Shown: positions 33,963 through 44,317, counted from the first letter of the stretch. The stretch: DNA of 49,164 nucleotides from Lachnospiraceae bacterium (GCA_009774375.1 VSNO01000008.1:1-49164); one strand, 5' to 3'. The notes: generated by a model not told the origin, from the letters alone. Program-made: numbers and translations.

Positions 33963-33980
33963 CATGTTTCCTGCTCGCTC

Positions 33981-35699
33981 CTATTGTGCCAGATAAGCCT
34001 CAAGCTGTGCCTTGAGTGCATCATACACCTGCTGTCCGCCGTTTGCCATCGCCTCATCGACATTGGACTTGAGCATCTCTGTCATAGAATCATAACTGTT
34101 GCCGTTACCGTCAGTTGTGATACCATGCAGTTTGACGATCGATACCATGTCCGTCACAGCCTTGCACTGTGCAACTGCCGTAGACAGATCCACATCCGAA
34201 GTATCAAAATTAAATCCAAGAACGTTGTAAGAGATAAATGTTTCCGGTTTCAGTTCATATTGCCGATACTCGAGAGCCAGATCTGTATACTGTTTGTTGA
34301 TGAGTGCATAGTTTGGATTCCACGAGAAGCTGTATCCACCCAGATCACTGCTATAGGAAGTGATCGCCTCGTATGTCCCCTCTGTGTCACCATATGCAAA
34401 GTCAACGCCTTCCAGTCCCAGCTGAATCAGATCATGATTTTCCTGTGATGAGAACATCCAGTCCAGAAACTTCATCGTCGCATCGATATTTTTTGAAGTT
34501 GCCGGTACACACCAGCCATTGTTGCCTGCCCGGTTTGTGGGGATCGCTCCCGGCTCCATGTCACGCACACTGTCCACATATACAAAAAATCCCAGACTGT
34601 CCGCATCGCCCCATGTGTCTGCAAATGCAGAATACTTTACATAGTCATCCAGTGTTCCGATCACAGATGCCGACAATCCTGACTCAAAACCGACATCATA
34701 ATCAGTACAGCTTAAAGAATCGGGATCGATATATCCTGCCTTCTGCCATCTCGCGAAATCCTCATACCTTTTAGCGGCAAAGTCATAGTTCCAGCCCTCC
34801 GGGAAATTTGCAAAATTCTCGTCACCGCTGCCTTCAACCGCAATATCCACAAGCTTTCCATCCCTGGTGTAGATCCAGAATGTCAGCCCGCCTGCTGACA
34901 CACTCTGTATTCCTGCAGCCGCCGCACCCTCATAGGATTCACCGCGAAGGCTCTTCATCTGGAAAAATCCTCTTGCCTGGCTCGCACCATAACCGATCAG
35001 CCCGTTTTCCAGTGCCGTATCCCAGTATGCTTCCAGCTCCTCATAGCTGTTGATCTGTCCGTCTGTGCCAATTCCCCAATCACCAGCCCAGTCCTTTCTG
35101 TACCATACACAGGGAATCCCATTTCCATATGTCTCAAACAGAGGGATATAACACATAGATCCAAACCATTTATTGGCTTCCATCACTTCTTCCGTAAAAC
35201 TCTTCTGAAGTCCCGGATACTCCGGGTTATTAAAATACCCTGACAGATCCGCATAATATCCCTCCGGTGCCAGATTCTTAAGCTGTATCCAGCTCGCGTC
35301 AAACACCAGATCCCAGTCGCCGCCTGATGTGATCTCCAGATTCAGCTTTTCCTTGTAATCCGCATGTTCTACCCAGTTTATGTCCAGTGCCACATTGATG
35401 GTATCCTTCGTCCTGTTCAGATACTCCTCATAGACAGCATCCCATCCGTCAGGCTTCGGTCCCTTATGCATGATCTTGATCGTCGTCTGTTCACCCGACT
35501 CTGAACCGGAAGCTCCCGTATCCGACGATGCCGTGTTATCCCCTGCCGGATCCTTATCCGCCTGTCCCGCGGATTCCGGTGTATCTGCTGCCGGTGCGCC
35601 CGCATCTGCCGCCTTGTCCCCTCCGCAGCCTGTCAGCATCATTGTCGATGCCGTCACTGCTGCGAGCAGACCTGCCAATATGCGTTTATTCTTCTTCAT
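33981..35699 (-). CDS. Extracellular carbohydrate-binding lipoprotein (ABC solute-binding)
   Basis: A 572-residue binding protein. Signal peptide with lipobox MMLTGCGG (Cys about 26) and a Ser/Asp/Gly-rich linker to about 70 anchor it outside the membrane. The mature part starts TTIKIMHKGPKPDGW and continues DLVFDASWIQLKNLAPEGYYADLS, as in large LipO/RhiL-type proteins that serve oligo-uronide or complex glycan importers. SSQENHDLIQLGLEGVDF is typical of the second lobe. Partners are the two permeases at 38355-40280. GGAGG lies upstream of ATG 35699. Confidence 0.92.
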   Translation of the reverse strand: MKKNKRILAGLLAAVTASTMMLTGCGGDKAADAGAPAADTPESAGQADKDPAGDNTASSDTGASGSESGEQTTIKIMHKGPKPDGWDAVYEEYLNRTKDTINVALDINWVEHADYKEKLNLEITSGGDWDLVFDASWIQLKNLAPEGYYADLSGYFNNPEYPGLQKSFTEEVMEANKWFGSMCYIPLFETYGNGIPCVWYRKDWAGDWGIGTDGQINSYEELEAYWDTALENGLIGYGASQARGFFQMKSLRGESYEGAAAAGIQSVSAGGLTFWIYTRDGKLVDIAVEGSGDENFANFPEGWNYDFAAKRYEDFARWQKAGYIDPDSLSCTDYDVGFESGLSASVIGTLDDYVKYSAFADTWGDADSLGFFVYVDSVRDMEPGAIPTNRAGNNGWCVPATSKNIDATMKFLDWMFSSQENHDLIQLGLEGVDFAYGDTEGTYEAITSYSSDLGGYSFSWNPNYALINKQYTDLALEYRQYELKPETFISYNVLGFNFDTSDVDLSTAVAQCKAVTDMVSIVKLHGITTDGNGNSYDSMTEMLKSNVDEAMANGGQQVYDALKAQLEAYLAQ

Positions 35700-35960
35700 A
35701 AATCAAAATTCCTCCTTCTTTATTCGATCCTTATCCAATAACCTGTCTCTGAACTGTCCATTTCATAATAAAACAGCAAGAGCCATATCCGTGAATCAAT
35801 CTGTCCGGACACATATCTATTCACCTCATGACCATACGATACCAATTTTTCTCCCACAATTCAATTCCATTAAATAACACTGCCCGAATTCTTAACGTTT
35901 TGAACCGTGCCTGTCTATAGTACAATTTTTAACACTCTATCTGAATCTTAACTTTCAAAA

Positions 35961-35990
35961 TTGCCTGCACCCATATAAATATGCTATATT
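35961..35990 (+). promoter_or_regulatory. Predicted promoter of the AraC sensor gene
   Basis: TTGCCT (35961-35966), 18-base spacer, TATATT (35985-35990), 38 bases before ATG 36029. The 329-bp divergent gap to the binding-protein gene (35700-36028) otherwise shows no clear box; the opposite promoter must also lie here. Confidence 0.5.
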
Positions 35991-36028
35991 GATAAAGGTA
36001 TTTTAACCCATGAAGGAGTGCATTGAGA

Positions 36029-38332
36029 ATGAAAACGTTAAAAAACATAGTCCGCAATATGATACAGGAATTTCACAAAAAGACCTATTTTCGCCAGGTC
36101 CTGCTGTCCTATATCGTCGTGTCCTGTTTTACCTTCCTGATCTTTTCCATCCTGCTCCTGTCCAGGATCCAGCAGGAGAACAACAGGACCATTCTCAATT
36201 TCGGCTGGCAGAATATCGAGCAGGCGATGTCCTTCAACGACTCGTCCCTGCATGATATCTCCAATTATGCATACCAGATGCTGGACGAGGCCGCGACCTA
36301 CAGGCTTCTCTACGGCGACACGTTCGACCTGCCGACCTCCATCGCATCGCGGGAGATCTACGACCGGATCCAGAGCAGCAACAGCATGATCACCTCGCTC
36401 GATTTTATCAATTTCTCCACCGGAACCGTGCTGACCAAATCCCGCAAAATGTCACTGGACGAGTACTACGACAAAGATCTGCTGGAATATATCGGCACGC
36501 TGGTTCCCAGCAGGCGCCCTGTGTTCTATCAGCCCCGCGTGAGTTATTTCAACGGAAAACACACGCAGACCCAGCGCGTACTCTCACTGATCTTCTACAC
36601 GAACAGCCGGGGCGCCCTCGTCATCAACCTGGACTATGACTCCTATGCCTCGCAAATCAACCTGGCAAGGAACAGCGGAAACATGGATCTGATCATCGTC
36701 AACCACAACCATTATGTCATGGCCGCCTCACAGGATAGCTATTTCATGCGGGATCTGTCTGCTGATCCCTTATATCAGGAGATCCTGCAGCAGCACGCCG
36801 ACACCGGGAGCTTCACATGGCAGTCGGAGATGGGCGCACAGACGATCATGTATCGCAAGAACGCGCTGATGGGGATCACCTATATCTCTGTCATCTCCCC
36901 GCACAAGGCATACTCCAGGAGCTACCTGTTCGGTCTGACCTTCCGCTACAGCATCGTCTATATCCTCGTGACCTCCATGCTGTCCCTGCTGGCAAGCATG
37001 GCGCTCTACCGCCCGGTCAGACACCTGAAACACACCATCCACATCAATGAACTGATGCCCGACGAAAACGCCGGCAGCACCCGGAATGATTTTGAACTGA
37101 TCGAAACCGTTTTTCAAAACCTGATCGAGAAATACACGGCGCTAAAACAGGTCCGCCACACCTTTGAACACCAGAAGGAACAGAAGCTCCTGCGCCTCCT
37201 GCTGGAGCAGCCCTCCGCTGCCATCCAGCCAAACAGCGAGGATTTCCTGGCGCTCGACAATTCCTTTGAATATGAAAATTACATGGTCTTCGTCGTCAAT
37301 GTGGACATGCCGTCAGAGCCGGACACAGAAAATGATCTCTCCCTGATCAAATTTCTGATTGAGAACGTCACCATGGAACTCATGGACGGGATCGCAGCGA
37401 TCCGCAGCATAGAGACCATCACCCCGCGCGTCCTCTTCCTCGCAAACTTCGCAGGATTTGATGACCGGCGCAGGGAACAGTTTCTCACAGCCGCCCGGCA
37501 GATGCAGGAATTATTCCGCCAGCGCGGACAGTTTCAGGTAGCGGCAGGCTTTGGCAGTGTCACCGACGCGCTCGACACGATCTCTGTCTCCTACGAGACA
37601 GCGCGCACCGCACTCGACACGGGCATGCTCCACGCCATGGACAGCATTGTTTTCTATGACGAGATGCAGATCCCCCCGTTTGACGAGCAGACCTATCCCT
37701 TCACGATCGACACCGCGGTCACTGCCGCTGTCAAAAATACGGACACCGCTGCGCTGGACACGGCACTGGACCACTTTTTTGAAGCCATCCGTCCCTACGA
37801 ATGTGACCAGATCCACCGCCATCTGTCGCACCTATCCGATGCGCTCCAGCGCTTCGAACACGCCAATGATCTGGGCACACTGTACACAGAAAACGATCTG
37901 AACAGCCAGCCAAGGCTTTTGTCCGAATACAGGGAACAGTTCCAAAACCGCTGTCACAGTGACATCCAGGCGCTCTCCGAGATCAAACTGCACAACCATT
38001 CAAAAGACGCGCTCATCAGCCAGGTACAGAACCTCGTGTCAGAAAATATATATAACGCAAACCTCTCCGTCATCATGATCGCAGAGCAGGTCGGATTGTC
38101 CGTCAACTATCTCCGCAATATTTACAAGGAAAACACGGGCGAATCCCTTTCAACCTACATCACAGGCTGCAAGCTGGAGATCATCTACGAGCTGCTCGCA
38201 AAGACGGACACCTCCATTCAGGAGATCAGCGACAGACTGGGATTTGCGACCAAGAATTACTTCTTTACCTTCTTCAAAAAACACACCGGCATGACGCCGA
38301 ACCAATACCGCAGTCAAAACAAGATCGAGTAG
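36029..38332 (+). CDS. Membrane-bound AraC-family sensor regulator (YesN-like output)
   Basis: A 767-residue one-component sensor. The first membrane helix is near 22-45 (QVLLSYIVVSCFTFLIFSILLLS). An extracellular sensing domain (about 46-295) follows, and a second helix near 300-325 (YSIVYILVTSMLSLLASMALY). A cytoplasmic linker with a degenerate cyclase-like region leads to the C-terminal AraC domain (about 665-765: VIMIAEQVGLSVNYLRNIYKENTGESLSTYI and IQEISDRLGFATKNYFFTFFKKHTGMTPNQYR). ATG 36029 lies 10 bases after AAGGAG. It faces away from the binding protein and towards the permeases, and should activate this locus on binding an oligosaccharide. Confidence 0.9.
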   Translation: MKTLKNIVRNMIQEFHKKTYFRQVLLSYIVVSCFTFLIFSILLLSRIQQENNRTILNFGWQNIEQAMSFNDSSLHDISNYAYQMLDEAATYRLLYGDTFDLPTSIASREIYDRIQSSNSMITSLDFINFSTGTVLTKSRKMSLDEYYDKDLLEYIGTLVPSRRPVFYQPRVSYFNGKHTQTQRVLSLIFYTNSRGALVINLDYDSYASQINLARNSGNMDLIIVNHNHYVMAASQDSYFMRDLSADPLYQEILQQHADTGSFTWQSEMGAQTIMYRKNALMGITYISVISPHKAYSRSYLFGLTFRYSIVYILVTSMLSLLASMALYRPVRHLKHTIHINELMPDENAGSTRNDFELIETVFQNLIEKYTALKQVRHTFEHQKEQKLLRLLLEQPSAAIQPNSEDFLALDNSFEYENYMVFVVNVDMPSEPDTENDLSLIKFLIENVTMELMDGIAAIRSIETITPRVLFLANFAGFDDRRREQFLTAARQMQELFRQRGQFQVAAGFGSVTDALDTISVSYETARTALDTGMLHAMDSIVFYDEMQIPPFDEQTYPFTIDTAVTAAVKNTDTAALDTALDHFFEAIRPYECDQIHRHLSHLSDALQRFEHANDLGTLYTENDLNSQPRLLSEYREQFQNRCHSDIQALSEIKLHNHSKDALISQVQNLVSENIYNANLSVIMIAEQVGLSVNYLRNIYKENTGESLSTYITGCKLEIIYELLAKTDTSIQEISDRLGFATKNYFFTFFKKHTGMTPNQYRSQNKIE

Positions 38333-38353
38333 GGAAGATTCCCTACTCGATCT
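38322..38353. terminator. Hairpin between convergent genes
   Basis: AGATCGAGTAGGGAA (38322-38336) and its exact complement (38339-38353). It includes the stop codon of the AraC sensor and lies just after the permease stop on the other strand, so it may end both transcripts. No U run. Confidence 0.6.
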
Positions 38354-38354
38354 A

Positions 38355-39284
38355 TCATCCTTTAACAGATCCCACCGTCAGACCCTGTACAAAATATTTC
38401 TGCAGGAACGGATAGAGCAGTATGATCGGACCGATCGTCACCACGATCGTCGCCATCCGGAATGAATATGTAGGTAACTGCCCCTGCAGCGCCGCCGCCT
38501 CGCTCGGCAGGTTCGCGGCATAGTTGACCTGGCGGAGGATCCGCTGGATCAGGTACTGCAGCGTGTAGAGCTTCGAGTGCGACGTGTCGATATAGAGCAG
38601 GCACTTGTACCACTCATTCCAGTAACTCAGCGCATAGAACAGGCCGATCGTCGCCAGTCCGGGCTTCGATATCGGCAGAATGATCTTCCACAGGATAAAC
38701 ATATCGTTCGCCCCGTCGATCTTTGCCGACTCCGCGAGCGAGTCCGGCAGCCCGTTAAAGAAATTTCGCATCAGCAGGATATTCCACGCGTTGCACAGGC
38801 TCGGAAGCAGCAGCACGAGAATGTTGTTGTCAATGTGCAGGAACTTCTTGATCAGCAGATAATTTGACACCAGTCCCCCGTTGAAGAGCATCGTGAAATA
38901 GATGAACAGCGCCAGCGCCGTCCGCGAGCGGAAATTCTTTACCGACATCGCATAGGAGACCGTGCAGGTCAGAAACATGGATAAGAACGTACCCACGACT
39001 GTCGTGAAGATCGTGATGATGTACGCCTGCGGAATGTCGCCCGCCGTCGTGACCAGCTTGTACGCGTCGAGCGAAAACTGCCTTGGAAAAATGGAATACC
39101 CCAGCTTATTTAACATCGTCTCATCGCTGAAGGACGCCGAGACCACCAGCAGAAACGGTGTGATGCACACGACTGCAAACACCAGGATAAACACCACGAA
39201 AAACAGGTTCAATGCCTTGTCCCCGGCAGACTGTCTGATCTTGCTCTTTGCCTCAAAGGCAAGGTCTGCATTTGATTTTGCCAT
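38355..39284 (-). CDS. Carbohydrate ABC transporter permease (LplC/YtcP type)
   Basis: A 309-residue inner-membrane permease with six predicted helices, beginning after a basic N-terminus (NLFFVVFILVFAVVCITPFLLVV). The cytoplasmic EAA loop that docks the ATPase is ESAKIDGANDMFILWKIILP. The C-terminal YFVQGLTVGSVKG is typical of this subfamily, which carries oligosaccharides such as oligo-uronides. It follows its partner permease by 15 bases. No ATPase gene is nearby; a shared MsmX-like ATPase is expected. Confidence 0.93.
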   Translation of the reverse strand: MAKSNADLAFEAKSKIRQSAGDKALNLFFVVFILVFAVVCITPFLLVVSASFSDETMLNKLGYSIFPRQFSLDAYKLVTTAGDIPQAYIITIFTTVVGTFLSMFLTCTVSYAMSVKNFRSRTALALFIYFTMLFNGGLVSNYLLIKKFLHIDNNILVLLLPSLCNAWNILLMRNFFNGLPDSLAESAKIDGANDMFILWKIILPISKPGLATIGLFYALSYWNEWYKCLLYIDTSHSKLYTLQYLIQRILRQVNYAANLPSEAAALQGQLPTYSFRMATIVVTIGPIILLYPFLQKYFVQGLTVGSVKG

Positions 39285-39299
39285 AGTATATTCCCTCCT

Positions 39300-40280
39300 T
39301 TAAAACATTGCCGAATCCGGGTCCGCCTTCTTCGTCACCCAGTTTGCAAACATCACCGTGATAAAGCCCATGATGGACTGCCACAGGCTCACCGCAGAGG
39401 ACTGCCCCACATTGGTGGATTCCACCAGCATCCTGTACACATACGTGTCGATGACGTCCGTCGTGCGGTACAGCATGGAATTCGTCCCGACAAGGTTGTA
39501 GATCATACCGAAATCACCGTTGAAGATCTTGCCGATATTCATGATAAAGAGCATGACCGCCGTCGTTTTCAGGAGAGGCAATGTCAGATAGCGGATACAC
39601 TGTCCCCTGGTCGCGCCGTCCACGCGCGCCGCCTCGTACATTTCCTGGTCAAATCCGGTGATCGCCGCCAGATAGACGATCGATCCGTAGCCCGCTCCCT
39701 GCCAGATGCGCAGGATCGTCAGCAGCGCCGGCCACACATCCGCATTCTGATAAAAGTTGATGCGTTCAAAGCCGAGCGCCACGAGAATATTGTTGACAAA
39801 CCCGTTATTTGTCTTCAGGAGCGCCTCGCACAGCATCGCGATGACCGTCCACGAGATAAAATGCGGCAGGATCACGATGGACTGCGTCGTCTTCTTGAAA
39901 TATTTCCCGCTGATCTCCGAGAGCGCGATCGCGATCAGGATCGAGAAGAACATCGTCGCAAGGATAAACAATGCGTTCAGGAAGATCGTGTTAAACGTGA
40001 CATTGTAAAAACTGTTCGAGCCAAAAAATGCCTCGAAATTCTTAAATCCCACCCACTCGCTCCCCCACAGCCCCGCCGTGGCAGAATATTTCTTGAATGC
40101 GACCAGCAGATAGACCAGCGGCGCATAGGCAAAGATCACAAACCATATGATGGTCGGCACACACAGCAGGCACAGATACGGATTGTGCCTGATATCATAT
40201 CTGATACCCGCGATCAGCCCTGCATCCTTTCGCCTCTTTTGCTTCCTTCGCCCCTCTCCCTTTTGTTTTACAGCACCCAT
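39300..40280 (-). CDS. Carbohydrate ABC transporter permease (LplB/YteP type)
   Basis: A 326-residue permease with a very basic N-terminus (KQKGEGRRKQKRRKD), six helices and the EAA loop YEAARVDGATRGQCIRYLTLPLL. The NPYLCLLCVPTIIWFVIFAY start is characteristic of LplB-type proteins paired with YtcP types and large LipO binding proteins. It lies between the heparinase-like gene (122 bases upstream) and its partner permease. Confidence 0.93.
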   Translation of the reverse strand: MGAVKQKGEGRRKQKRRKDAGLIAGIRYDIRHNPYLCLLCVPTIIWFVIFAYAPLVYLLVAFKKYSATAGLWGSEWVGFKNFEAFFGSNSFYNVTFNTIFLNALFILATMFFSILIAIALSEISGKYFKKTTQSIVILPHFISWTVIAMLCEALLKTNNGFVNNILVALGFERINFYQNADVWPALLTILRIWQGAGYGSIVYLAAITGFDQEMYEAARVDGATRGQCIRYLTLPLLKTTAVMLFIMNIGKIFNGDFGMIYNLVGTNSMLYRTTDVIDTYVYRMLVESTNVGQSSAVSLWQSIMGFITVMFANWVTKKADPDSAMF

Positions 40281-40402
40281 AGAAACCTCCTTTTCTTCCC
40301 GCGCCTGCCAGATCCCGCCGACTGCGGCCGCCGGCAGGCACAGATATGATATTTGTCACTTATGATTATGCCAGTTGTCTCTCCCGATAAAAATCCCGAT
40401 AT

Positions 40403-43400
40403 TTACCGATTCTCAGCATGATTACATTTCGAAGTGCGCATAACGACGCGCACCTTGCCGCCGTCCGCATCCTCCATATCCAGGACACCGACCGTCTGCA
40501 CCCTGCCATCTTTCAGGACAACCTTCACCTGATCCTCGTCAACCGCCAGGACTCCGCTCACCGCCGCCCTGTCCTCATAGGGCTCGATCACGGTGACAAA
40601 TCTCGCCCTTGTGCCCTCCGACCTGACCGCGTACATCTTCCGCTTCCGGGATTCATCCCCCGCAAAGGCATCCACGCCGACACAGGCGCGCAGTCTTGCA
40701 CCTTCAAGATGCTCTGGCGGAATATCTGCCAGTGAAACACGGATCACGCCTTCCCTGTTATGGTCAAGGGTGCTTGCCGGGATCGCGTTCTGATACGTTT
40801 TCCCCACGATCGTTACACGGCCGTCTTTATAATCCCTGCCAATACCGCAGCCCCTGTCTGTATTCTCAAATGCCACATGTAATACAGCGCTGTCGTCTGA
40901 ATTGTCAGTGCAGTGAACCTTTCCGGCATTTTCCCGGATCCATGTGCCGATATCGACGCTGGTGCCATCCCGGAATGTGATAACCGCCTCGCCCCAGAAA
41001 CATCCCTGCGGCGTGCGGACAAAGTCCCTGTTCTCGCTGCTGATATCATTTTGCTTCAATATCAGCGACAGCTCCCGCACCCCTGTCAGATCCACGTCGA
41101 CTGTTCCGCGCCCGAGTATCCACCCGTCAAAAGCGCCCTGCGCCAGCACTGCGCCGTCCCCCTCCACGCGGTACGACAGCGGTATCGTATATCCTGTCCC
41201 GTCCGCCGCCCAGCCATCGTAGACTGCGACCCTCCCCACGATCTGCTCAGTCTGAGGCGGCCATGCCGTGTACACATCCATCTTTAACAGACCAGGCTCA
41301 TTGTAATTCGAGCGGTCACAGCGCTGCTGCTCTCCCGCGTCCTTCTCTGTAAAGAGCGTCTCAAAACGCGCCTTCGTCACACCCTCCGCGCGATACCAGT
41401 CACAGTCCGTGATAAACTGCGCATCCGACACCGGATTGCTGTCAAGCTGCTCTGTATGCCTGTCGTACCTGACAGAATCCCCCTCGATTCCCTGAAATCC
41501 TTTGATCTGCATCAGGCTGTCAAATATATGCGCTTCGCTGCCCTGCAGATAATCGAACAGCACAATATAGTCATCCGTCACAGCCATCACGCGCCGCTGC
41601 AGGATCTCCTCCGTAAAGCCGCTCATCTCCCCGTAGGCAGGGCTGTCCTCCCCCGTGACGACCGGCAGATAACAGTGATTCATCTGACAGCGCCTGCGCA
41701 GCTCCTCCTTCGTGCTGGTCTGCCCGTCCTGATAGTAGACCATGCCGCCATACGGCGGATACGCCCACCTGGTCCGTATCTCGACACCCGCAGCCTGCAG
41801 GCTGTCCCCGTCGTCTGTATCCTGATCCCGATCGTAAAATTCTGCTGCCGAAGCGCACAGCTTTTGCTCACCGAACAGGATCCGCCTGGAATCCGCCGGA
41901 ATCTGCATCTTGTCGTCCACCACGACCATGTTCTTGGTGAGCGAACACTGCACATAGAATTTGTACATAAAATGCGCATAGCCCCACCAGCAGTTCTCCG
42001 GATTGTAAAAGCTCCTGCCGTACCGCATGACAGACAACAGGTCTGCCGTGTCAAAATGTCCGTGCGCACCGCCGTGCGAGCCGTACCGCAGCACTGCCTG
42101 TATCTGTTCCCGCGGCTCCCTGCCCCGCTTCCGGCTCCGCAGCATCATGATGCCGATGTTGTCCGAATACGCGTTGTGGCAGTATTGTCCACCGTCATCC
42201 GCCGGCTGCACTGTCTCCAGCAGTTCCGGATTGCCAAAAATCGGGTCCGGCCTGCTCTTTTTGATCACCGGTATGTACCGCGGATCCTGATAATAGGTAT
42301 AGGCCAGATCATAAGTGGAACCAAAATGTACTCCCGACAGCTTTTTCTCATCTGAGTCCGCAATGCCGAACAACACACCCCTGTAGTCGAGAAATGCGGG
42401 AACCGCATCAAACATATCTTTAATGCAGACATAATTTTTTGTGTTCCCGCCCCATTTCTGATTGTACATACCAGACAGGACCTTTGGCGCATTGTCCGCA
42501 TAGACCGAACTCACTTCCTGGTTGTAGGGAATCTGAAAGCGCGTGTGCACCAGGTTATAGCCAAACGGCAGCATGGCATGCGCCGCGTGCATCATCATCG
42601 AGGAAACCCATGTGTTGTATCCCACCGAGCACTCATGCCACCACCCATCGTTGAACACGCCATGGCGGAACTGTTCGATCAGGCCGCCGTTTCCAAACAG
42701 AAACCGCAGCGCCCTGTCCATATCCTGTATGGCAAGCGCACAGTAGAAAGCGCCCACGATCTCCGAGATGAGCCAGTTCGAGATCTTCCCGCTGCGGATA
42801 TGTCTGTCGAGCTGGTCCATGTAGAGGCGGAACGTCCTTTCGATCGCCTCCCTGTCCGCCTGGGAGAGACACTCCGAGTCATAGATGATGTCATACGGGA
42901 TTGCCAGATGCTGGAAAAAATGTCCCTCCTGCACATAACTCTGGCTGCACCCCTTCAGCCGCGCCGGATACCCTGTCTCCTCATCCGTAAAATATCGGAA
43001 AAACATGGCAAGCTTTCCGGCGTATTTCTCATCCCCCGTGAGGGCATAGGCGTACGCCGCCGACATGGTGTTCGTCTCCTCGCGCGTCTCATAACAGTAC
43101 TCCCGGCCAACAGCAGGAGGACATACCTCCCACTTTTGAGCAGTGTCGATGTATTCCCTGCAGGGTTTCTCATAAACCTGATATGTCCTTATCTTTTCCA
43201 TCACCTTCTGCCAGCCCGCCCTGTCATGATAGATATACGGGTGCGGCAGCGCACACATCGTTTTCAATACAAGCTCCTGGGAAAAAGTACCATATCTGTT
43301 TCTACCAGTGACACGGATCCGCGTGTTCTCATGTCCCCCTGGAACCATGTTGTCATGAACGGTCAGACGCACTGTAAATCGGATCATGCCATATGGCTGT

Positions 43401-44038
43401 ATCGTGATACGCCTCTCGTCTCCCGATCTGTACTGATGCTGGGAATCCATGCTCAGTTCTGCCATCATGGACTCCCAGCCCTCAAAGACCTGCTGTAATT
43501 CTACGGCCATATCCCTGTCTGTGCAGTTGTATATCGTCCCGTCATACAGCGCACTCTCCCCAGCCTTCCGCGACCTTCCTTTCACCGGCATCTCTGCAAA
43601 AATCCCCTTCGAGCGGACCGCATACAAGCCTGCCAGACAGACCGCCCCATCTTCCGTTTGATCCGCTTCTCCAAACGAAATCTCAATGCCGCTCACAAAC
43701 TGCCATCTGTCCTCCGCCACAGTCTCCACCGGAAACTCCGCAAAAGGGATCTCAACCATATTCCTGCCCTCCTCCAGCAGAAGCGCCGCGGTTCTGCGGA
43801 GCGGTTCCCCCTCGGCAGGCGTGACTGTCACTGTACAGTCTGTCTGCACTGCGCTGCCGCTGTCCACGGCCAGCACCAGTCCATACCAGCCCATAAAGTC
43901 CATACTGCTGTCATTGCGCCTGCAGAACCCCTGAAAATAAAATCCCTTTGCCTCCTCTGGCACAGGATATCGGAAACAGTTCCCGGCTGTCTCCTGCATC
44001 CATGTGTCCCTGATACTGATCACATATCCATTCCGCAT
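40403..44038 (-). CDS. Large heparinase II/III-like polysaccharide lyase
   Basis: A 1211-residue protein. The N-terminal beta-rich part (1-260) is followed by an alpha/alpha-toroid (about 270-600: ETNTMSAAYAYALTGDEKYAGKLAMFF, ISNWLISEIVGAFYCALAIQD). The heparinase II/III central sandwich follows: GSHGGAHGHFDTADLLSVMRYG carries the conserved His/Asp residues, and ENCWWGYAHFMYKFYVQCSLTKNMVVVDD the next strand. Extra C-terminal beta modules reach 1211. No signal peptide is evident, so it may work on imported oligosaccharides. Lyases of this family leave a 4,5-unsaturated uronate end, the substrate of the GH88 enzyme encoded upstream. GGAGG precedes ATG 44038. Confidence 0.85.
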   Translation of the reverse strand: MRNGYVISIRDTWMQETAGNCFRYPVPEEAKGFYFQGFCRRNDSSMDFMGWYGLVLAVDSGSAVQTDCTVTVTPAEGEPLRRTAALLLEEGRNMVEIPFAEFPVETVAEDRWQFVSGIEISFGEADQTEDGAVCLAGLYAVRSKGIFAEMPVKGRSRKAGESALYDGTIYNCTDRDMAVELQQVFEGWESMMAELSMDSQHQYRSGDERRITIQPYGMIRFTVRLTVHDNMVPGGHENTRIRVTGRNRYGTFSQELVLKTMCALPHPYIYHDRAGWQKVMEKIRTYQVYEKPCREYIDTAQKWEVCPPAVGREYCYETREETNTMSAAYAYALTGDEKYAGKLAMFFRYFTDEETGYPARLKGCSQSYVQEGHFFQHLAIPYDIIYDSECLSQADREAIERTFRLYMDQLDRHIRSGKISNWLISEIVGAFYCALAIQDMDRALRFLFGNGGLIEQFRHGVFNDGWWHECSVGYNTWVSSMMMHAAHAMLPFGYNLVHTRFQIPYNQEVSSVYADNAPKVLSGMYNQKWGGNTKNYVCIKDMFDAVPAFLDYRGVLFGIADSDEKKLSGVHFGSTYDLAYTYYQDPRYIPVIKKSRPDPIFGNPELLETVQPADDGGQYCHNAYSDNIGIMMLRSRKRGREPREQIQAVLRYGSHGGAHGHFDTADLLSVMRYGRSFYNPENCWWGYAHFMYKFYVQCSLTKNMVVVDDKMQIPADSRRILFGEQKLCASAAEFYDRDQDTDDGDSLQAAGVEIRTRWAYPPYGGMVYYQDGQTSTKEELRRRCQMNHCYLPVVTGEDSPAYGEMSGFTEEILQRRVMAVTDDYIVLFDYLQGSEAHIFDSLMQIKGFQGIEGDSVRYDRHTEQLDSNPVSDAQFITDCDWYRAEGVTKARFETLFTEKDAGEQQRCDRSNYNEPGLLKMDVYTAWPPQTEQIVGRVAVYDGWAADGTGYTIPLSYRVEGDGAVLAQGAFDGWILGRGTVDVDLTGVRELSLILKQNDISSENRDFVRTPQGCFWGEAVITFRDGTSVDIGTWIRENAGKVHCTDNSDDSAVLHVAFENTDRGCGIGRDYKDGRVTIVGKTYQNAIPASTLDHNREGVIRVSLADIPPEHLEGARLRACVGVDAFAGDESRKRKMYAVRSEGTRARFVTVIEPYEDRAAVSGVLAVDEDQVKVVLKDGRVQTVGVLDMEDADGGKVRVVMRTSKCNHAENR

Positions 44039-44207
44039 TCTTTATCTCCTCCATTCCTGCCACACCTGTGAGAACCTGTACGGTTCCATGCAAAACAGGT
44101 ATGCATCTTTATCTTAAGCCGGAAAAATCTCCGCCGCCACTTTGAAATATAACAGAATTATATAAAATACCACTGCGATCTTTAAAGACCGTAAGAATCT
44201 GCAATCA

Positions 44208-44234
44208 AGTAGGGGAATGCCCTTCTCCACTACT
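44208..44234. other. Structured intergenic stretch between GH88 and the lyase gene
   Basis: AGTAGGGGA and TCTCCACTACT can fold back on each other, and a GC-rich GCCGC/GCGGC pairing follows (44236-44266). It lies in the 279-bp gap 44039-44317, which holds no gene. No function assigned. Confidence 0.3.
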
Positions 44235-44272
44235 CGCCGCGCGACCCGTGCGCCGCCTCAGCGGCATATTTC

Positions 44273-44307
44273 AAAAAACGAGGCAGAGAGTCTGTGACTC
44301 CTGCCTC
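44273..44307 (-). terminator. Rho-independent terminator after GH88
   Basis: On the minus strand GAGGCAG-GAGTC-ACA-GACTC-(T)-CTGCCTC forms a long stem followed by G and six T, starting 11 bases after the GH88 stop. A classic terminator, so the lyase gene downstream needs its own promoter or read-through. Confidence 0.8.
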
Positions 44308-44317
44308 CTGCACATTT

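Noticed and set aside
36030..36043. TGAAAACGTTAAAA resembling a catabolite-response (cre) site
   Set aside because: It is the first codons of the AraC sensor gene and lacks the conserved CA end; judged chance.
41456..43498. Long plus-strand frames opposite the heparinase-like gene
   Set aside because: Antisense shadows of a GC-rich coding region; composition biased to Arg, His and Leu, no family resemblance.
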